From contig NZ_LMHH01000001.1 of the NCBI RefSeq assembly GCF_001427865.1, positions 2,286,247-2,350,246 of the forward strand: a DNA stretch of 64,000 bases, written 5' to 3'. Below the pieces are notes generated by a model. It ran no database searches. It was given only the letters and a program-made list of their open reading frames with translations, and was not told the origin of the DNA. This document shows positions 60,790 to 64,000 of the stretch, in pieces. Numbering within the stretch: position 1 is the first letter of the stretch; each line of letters starts with the position of its first letter. The stretch is from Altererythrobacter sp. Root672 (lineage in GTDB: Bacteria > Pseudomonadota > Alphaproteobacteria > Sphingomonadales > Sphingomonadaceae). Position numbers and translations under genes: made by a program.

Positions 60790-62127
60790 ATGCGTAGGTT
60801 AATACTCATGGCGAGCATCGCCACGGCGGCCCTTGTGCCGTCGATCGCTAGCGCCGAGACGCGATCCCACACCGCTTGTGAACAGCAGAGCTCGACTCGT
60901 GCCATCGCCACGGTTGCCGGGGCAGGCGCTGGAGGCGTTCTCGGTAACGTCGTTGCCGGTAAGGGTGACAAGACTCTTGGCACTGTCGTTGGCGCGGTTG
61001 GGGGAGCCATAATCGGCAACCAGATCGCCAAGTCCGGCCGCAATTGCGACGATGCCTTTGGCTACTATGACAATGACAACCGCTGGCACGCCACGGGCGC
61101 CAGTTCTTCGGCGGCCACGGGCTATTACGACCGTGACGGTGGCTGGGTAGAAGGCCCACCCAACGGTCGTTATGGCGACGACAATCGCTGGATCTCGAAT
61201 TCGGGTTCCAACCGGAATGCAGGCTCTTACAATTCGCAAGGCGACTGGGTCCCGGCGTCGGCCAACGGCTATTTCGATCGCAACAACCAGTGGGTGGGCG
61301 GTTCGAACAACGGCTATTATGACGATCGAGGCCGCTGGGTAGACGGCCGCACTCCCGCACAGTCAAACCGCCGCGACGATGCCTACGGCTATTACGACAG
61401 CCAGGGCATGTGGCATGCCAACTCTGTCAGCCCGGGCCGCGCGAGCGGCTACTATGACCGCGATAACAATTGGGTCCAGGGCACACCCAACGGGTATTAT
61501 GACGAACGCCGCAATTGGGTCCCTCAGAGGGAAGACGGTTCGGCGAGCGGCAGCTACGATAGCCAGAATCGCTGGATCCCTTCATCGTCCAACGGCTACT
61601 ATGACAGCAATGGCCAATGGGTCGCCGGTACGGCGAGCGGCTATTACAACCAGCGCGGGCGCTGGGTCGCGGGCGCAACGGTTGGCCACTATGACGCCAA
61701 TGGGCGCTGGATGGCGGGCCAGGCGAGCGGGCGCCGCGATGAAAACGGCGCGTGGATCGCCGACCCTCAGCCGGGCTATTACGACACCAACGGACGATGG
61801 CACGTAGGAACGACGTCAGGCTTCTATGACAGTCGCGGACGCTGGACTTCAACTGCACGCGCAGCGCCCCGTGCCGGTTACTCGACTGACCGTCCCGAGG
61901 TCATGTCGCAGCTCTCTCAACTCGATCAGTATGTCGTTGACGCCAGGGCCCAGCGCACGCTGAGCAGTCGAGAGGCCTACAGTCTTCAGCGCGAGCTGAG
62001 ATCCATCCGGAGCAGTGAGCAAAATATGCCGCATGACCGAATGGGTAATCTTTCCGCTCGCAACGAAGCTCAAGTGCAGGCCAGGATCGATCGACTGAAC
62101 AGTCGCCTGCAGGTGAACCTTCAGTAG
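60790..62127 (+). CDS. Glycine-zipper envelope protein with sixteen GYYD...W repeats
   Basis: This 445-residue protein has a signal peptide (RRLILMASIATAALVPSIASA). A 2TM glycine-zipper domain covers about residues 38-80 ('VAGAGAGGVLGNVVAGKGDKTLGTVVGAVGGAIIGNQIAK'), as in the Rickettsia 17-kDa antigen group. Then sixteen repeats of G-Y-[YF]-D-x-x-[GN]-x-W with variable V-x-G spacers run to about residue 352. A ~90-residue C-terminal helical domain follows ('EVMSQLSQLDQYVVDARAQRTLSSREAYSLQRELRSI'). Start chosen at ATG 60790 (AGGAG upstream). It is probably anchored in the envelope by the zipper, with the aromatic repeats binding glycans or peptidoglycan, which is inference. Confidence 0.85.
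   Translation: MRRLILMASIATAALVPSIASAETRSHTACEQQSSTRAIATVAGAGAGGVLGNVVAGKGDKTLGTVVGAVGGAIIGNQIAKSGRNCDDAFGYYDNDNRWHATGASSSAATGYYDRDGGWVEGPPNGRYGDDNRWISNSGSNRNAGSYNSQGDWVPASANGYFDRNNQWVGGSNNGYYDDRGRWVDGRTPAQSNRRDDAYGYYDSQGMWHANSVSPGRASGYYDRDNNWVQGTPNGYYDERRNWVPQREDGSASGSYDSQNRWIPSSSNGYYDSNGQWVAGTASGYYNQRGRWVAGATVGHYDANGRWMAGQASGRRDENGAWIADPQPGYYDTNGRWHVGTTSGFYDSRGRWTSTARAAPRAGYSTDRPEVMSQLSQLDQYVVDARAQRTLSSREAYSLQRELRSIRSSEQNMPHDRMGNLSARNEAQVQARIDRLNSRLQVNLQ
61060..61845. repeat. Sixteen-copy degenerate repeat encoding GYYDxxGxW units
   Basis: Units are spaced 14 to 22 codons apart and differ in DNA sequence, so they are old. The invariant elements are Gly, aromatic, Asp and the Trp at +8. Two units diverge at the aromatic position (GRYGDDNRW, GRRDENGAW). 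Confidence 0.9.
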
Positions 62128-62141
62128 TCGGGTGATTTGCA

Positions 62142-62185
62142 GGGAGAGGGGGACAGGGAGAGGAGGGCAATCTGCCCCCTCTCCC
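62142..62185 (+). terminator. Terminator of the glycine-zipper gene
   Basis: GGGAGAGGGGG (62142-62152) pairs with CCCCCTCTCCC (62175-62185), followed by TTCCTTTGT. It lies 15 bases after the stop codon. Confidence 0.75.
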
Positions 62186-62333
62186 TTCCTTTGTCAGGCC
62201 TTGGCCGGCGCAAGTTCAATCACACGGCACGCAGAGACCGCTCATTGAGCCCGCGTGCTTGCACTAACAGGCATCAAGTCCGGGCCCCCGCGCGCCTATC
62301 GACCGTTGTTCGATAAATCAGGAGCAGGTTTTC

Positions 62334-63014
62334 ATGTTGGTTGACGAAGAAACCTGCTCGCAGGTGCGAGACGAGATGCTCGAAGGCGTGGCCGATCTCG
62401 CTTTCCCCTGCGTGGGCGCCAAATCTGCGCTGGCCCGTGGTACGCTGAAGGTCCTGGTTGGCCACTCGGTTACGAGTGCTTGGGACGATGTCCATATCCA
62501 TTCCGAATTGCTCGAGTGGGCTTATGCCTACCGGGCCGATCCCTCCGGTCTTCGTAGCCTCGCGGTTGCGTTCAAAGGACCGGACCATTTGACCGAAGAG
62601 CAGTTCGAGGCGGCGATGTGGGCACGAATCCAGTCTCTCGCCGACAAGGACGAATGGCGTGGCCAGCCCTACGATGCGCGGGTCAGCGCCGATCCCACAG
62701 ACTCCCACTTTTCTTTGAGCTTCGGCGGTGAGGCCTTCTTCGTCGTTGGCCTGCACCCCAATGCTTCGCGACCGGCTCGCCGTTTCCCGCGCCCCACGTT
62801 GGTGTTCAACCTCCACGACCAATTCCAGCGGCTGCGCGACGAAGGGCGTTACGAGCGAATGCGTGAGAAGATCATCGAACGTGACGTCGATCTGGCCGGC
62901 CATGCCAATCCGATGCTGTCACGCCATGGCGAGGCAAGCGAAGCACGCCAGTACAGCGGCCGGGCGGTCGACGACGACTGGCAATGCCCCTTCCGCGACC
63001 CGCGCTCCGCGTGA
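62334..63014 (+). CDS. YqcI/YcgG-family protein (GntA-like haem-dependent hydroxylase group)
   Basis: This 226-residue protein has the diagnostic block 'HPNASRPARRFPRPTLVFNLHDQFQRLRDEGRYERMREKIIERDVDLAGHANPML' and 'GEASEARQYSGRAVDDDWQCPF'. A member of this family, GntA, is a haem enzyme that hydroxylates an arginine-derived guanidino compound in guanitoxin biosynthesis; the reaction here is not known. AGGAGCAGG precedes the ATG. The stop overlaps the DUF1989 start by one base, so the two are co-translated. Confidence 0.85.
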   Translation: MLVDEETCSQVRDEMLEGVADLAFPCVGAKSALARGTLKVLVGHSVTSAWDDVHIHSELLEWAYAYRADPSGLRSLAVAFKGPDHLTEEQFEAAMWARIQSLADKDEWRGQPYDARVSADPTDSHFSLSFGGEAFFVVGLHPNASRPARRFPRPTLVFNLHDQFQRLRDEGRYERMREKIIERDVDLAGHANPMLSRHGEASEARQYSGRAVDDDWQCPFRDPRSA

Positions 63015-63598
63015 TGACCACCCACGAGATTGCACCCCGCACCGGCGTGGCGTTTCCGCTCCGCCAGGGCCAACTGCTCAAGGTGATCGATCCTTTCGGG
63101 ATCCAAGTGTCAGACCTGCTCGCCTACAACGCCCATGACGTCCGCGAATCTATCTCCAACGGCCGTACCTTCGACTACGAAGAGACGATCGCCCTGACCA
63201 TTGGCAATCGGCTGTGGTCCAATCGGTCGAACCCCATGCTGACCATCGTGGAGGATAGCGTCGGGCGACACGACTTCCTACTTACACCTTGCAGCGAGGC
63301 CACGTTTCGCCACTTCTATCCCGAGCATCCGGTCCGTCGTGGCTGCTTCGGCAACTTGGCCGAAGCGCTGGCGCCCTACGGTATCGAGCCGGACATGATC
63401 CCGTGCGCGTTTAACTTGTTCATGAACGTTCCGGTTGCGGCGGACGGCACCCTGCAAGTGGCGCCGCCCATCAGCAAGCCGGGCGACTTCATTCGCCTCC
63501 GCGCCGAGATGGACCTAGTGATCGGCCTCACTGCCTGTTCGGCTTATGCTTCGAACGGAGGCAGCTTCAAGCCGATCCAGTACGTCCTCGAGGCGTGA
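63014..63598 (+). CDS. DUF1989 / urea-carboxylase-associated family protein
   Basis: This 194-residue protein starts at MTTHEIAPRTG, overlapping the previous stop. 'GQLLKVIDPFGIQVSDLLAYNAHDVRESISNGRTFDYEE', 'LWSNRSNPMLTIVEDSVGRHDFLLTPCSEATF' and 'DMIPCAFNLFMNVPVAADGTLQVAPPISKPGD' are the conserved blocks of DUF1989 proteins. These are linked to urea carboxylase/guanidine metabolism in some species. Conserved Cys, His and Glu suggest a metal site. Coupling with the YqcI-type gene suggests joint action on a guanidino or amino compound. Confidence 0.85.
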   Translation: MTTHEIAPRTGVAFPLRQGQLLKVIDPFGIQVSDLLAYNAHDVRESISNGRTFDYEETIALTIGNRLWSNRSNPMLTIVEDSVGRHDFLLTPCSEATFRHFYPEHPVRRGCFGNLAEALAPYGIEPDMIPCAFNLFMNVPVAADGTLQVAPPISKPGDFIRLRAEMDLVIGLTACSAYASNGGSFKPIQYVLEA

Positions 63599-63607
63599 CG
63601 GTCCGGC

Positions 63608-63758
63608 CTAGGACTGAGCGTCGAGATCAACTTTCAACTCACGCGGCGGCCAGTGACGGAGTACGCGCGTCGCAGCGATGAAGGCCGAAGCGTCGGCAGC
63701 TTTTGCGAGGGGCAGACAGGCGTCGTCCAGGTCATCGGCGATCCCGGCCTTCTCGAAG
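63608..63758 (-). pseudogene. C-terminal fragment of a gene cut by the IS6 element
   Basis: On the minus strand the frame 'FEKAGIADDLDDACLPLAKAADASAFIAATRVLRHWPPREL' to 'DAQS' ends in TAG at 63608. Its codon pattern looks real, but it is open at the upstream end, where it meets the IS6 terminal sequence at 63759. The family was not recognised. Confidence 0.5.
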
Positions 63759-64000
63759 GGTGCTGTCAGTCTAACCGCAACTCGTCTCCGATAGGCGCAC
63801 CGCTCGCCTGATAGGCACAGCCCTCATGCCATCAAGTTTTGCCACTCGGCCAGGGCGGCCGAGCGGCGGGTCTTGTAGGGCTGTCTGTCGGTGAGGTGAC
63901 GTTCGAGGTTGAAGTGGTTGTGGACGTTGGCGTGGACCGAGGCGAACTTCTGCAGGCTCTTCATCTGCCGGAACCGGAGCCCCCTATCTCCTCATCGAAG
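63759..64000 (-). mobile_element. IS6-family element, left end (continues past window)
   Basis: The terminal repeat GGTGCTGTCAGTCTAACCGC starts at 63759; the transposase stop is 65 bases inside. The element continues beyond base 64000, so its other end and target duplication cannot be seen. The same end sequence recurs at 38783, 39239, 46611 and 49129. Confidence 0.85.
63824..64000 (-). pseudogene. IS6-family transposase C-terminus with in-frame stop
   Basis: The frame 'RFRQMKSLQKFASVHANVHNHFNLERHLTDRQPYKTRRSAALAEWQNLMA' is the conserved C-terminus of an IS6-family transposase subgroup. A TGA at 63992-63994 interrupts the same frame upstream, in the Arg-rich segment where a CGA codon would be expected, so this copy appears inactivated. 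Only 58 codons are visible. Confidence 0.75.

Overview
The window looks like chromosomal DNA of a GC-rich alphaproteobacterium, most likely a sphingomonad. The grounds are a TonB-dependent receptor, an RND pump with a NodT/OprM-type outer membrane partner, a complete cbb3 oxidase operon behind a FixK/FNR-type box, IS6-family scars, and an intergenic repeat of a type I associate with that group. The assignment is inference from gene content. No rRNA, tRNA or CRISPR was seen.

Layout. 1-1397 is the 3' end of a TonB-dependent receptor. 1557-8335 is a tripartite RND efflux operon with its TetR regulator and matching operator-like sites. 8484-11804 is an autotransporter with a very long Pro-Thr linker encoded by a hexamer repeat. 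11898-14179 pairs a class I methyltransferase with a two-domain protein ending in a JmjC-like cupin. 14501-21023 is an overlapping three-gene operon of lipoproteins: WD40-caspase, second caspase, and trypsin-like zymogen. Facing it are a tandem-repeat lipoprotein and a TIR-TM-TPR protein coupled to a small membrane protein. 23646-26221 holds a beta-helix surface protein and a miniature paralogue that has lost the whole passenger. 26544-28310 is an M4 metallopeptidase without a signal peptide. 28662-36284 is ccoNOQPGHIS, including the small ccoQ and ccoS genes.

36386-39322 is accessory DNA: an AT-rich toxin/immunity-like pair whose toxin 5' end appears frameshifted, and a kdgD fragment cut at an IS6-like end. 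39322-46513 carries an aldehyde dehydrogenase and, divergently, a glycan-type cluster (sulfotransferase-like, GT2, UDP-HexNAc 6-dehydrogenase, MmgE/PrpD, MobA-like nucleotidyltransferase). IS6-like ends or remnants lie at 38783, 39239, 46611, 49129 and 63759, all in the same orientation.

47098-55988 is the best candidate for an undescribed system. It has four large proteins I cannot assign: a possible lipid-binding-fold protein, an HhH-headed protein, a coiled-coil protein, and a modular protein ending in a PD-(D/E)XK-like domain with a clear drop in GC. An NTF2/SnoaL-like gene follows with its own strong ribosome binding site. None has a signal peptide.

56425-63598 holds a cold-shock protein, a secreted TPR protein, a minus-strand operon of four tiny genes that all overlap by ATGA, two small proteins sharing a VGGYT-TNLA motif, a glycine-zipper protein with sixteen G-Y-[YF]-D...W repeats, and a YqcI/YcgG plus DUF1989 gene pair. 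The window ends inside an IS6-family element that truncates a neighbouring gene.
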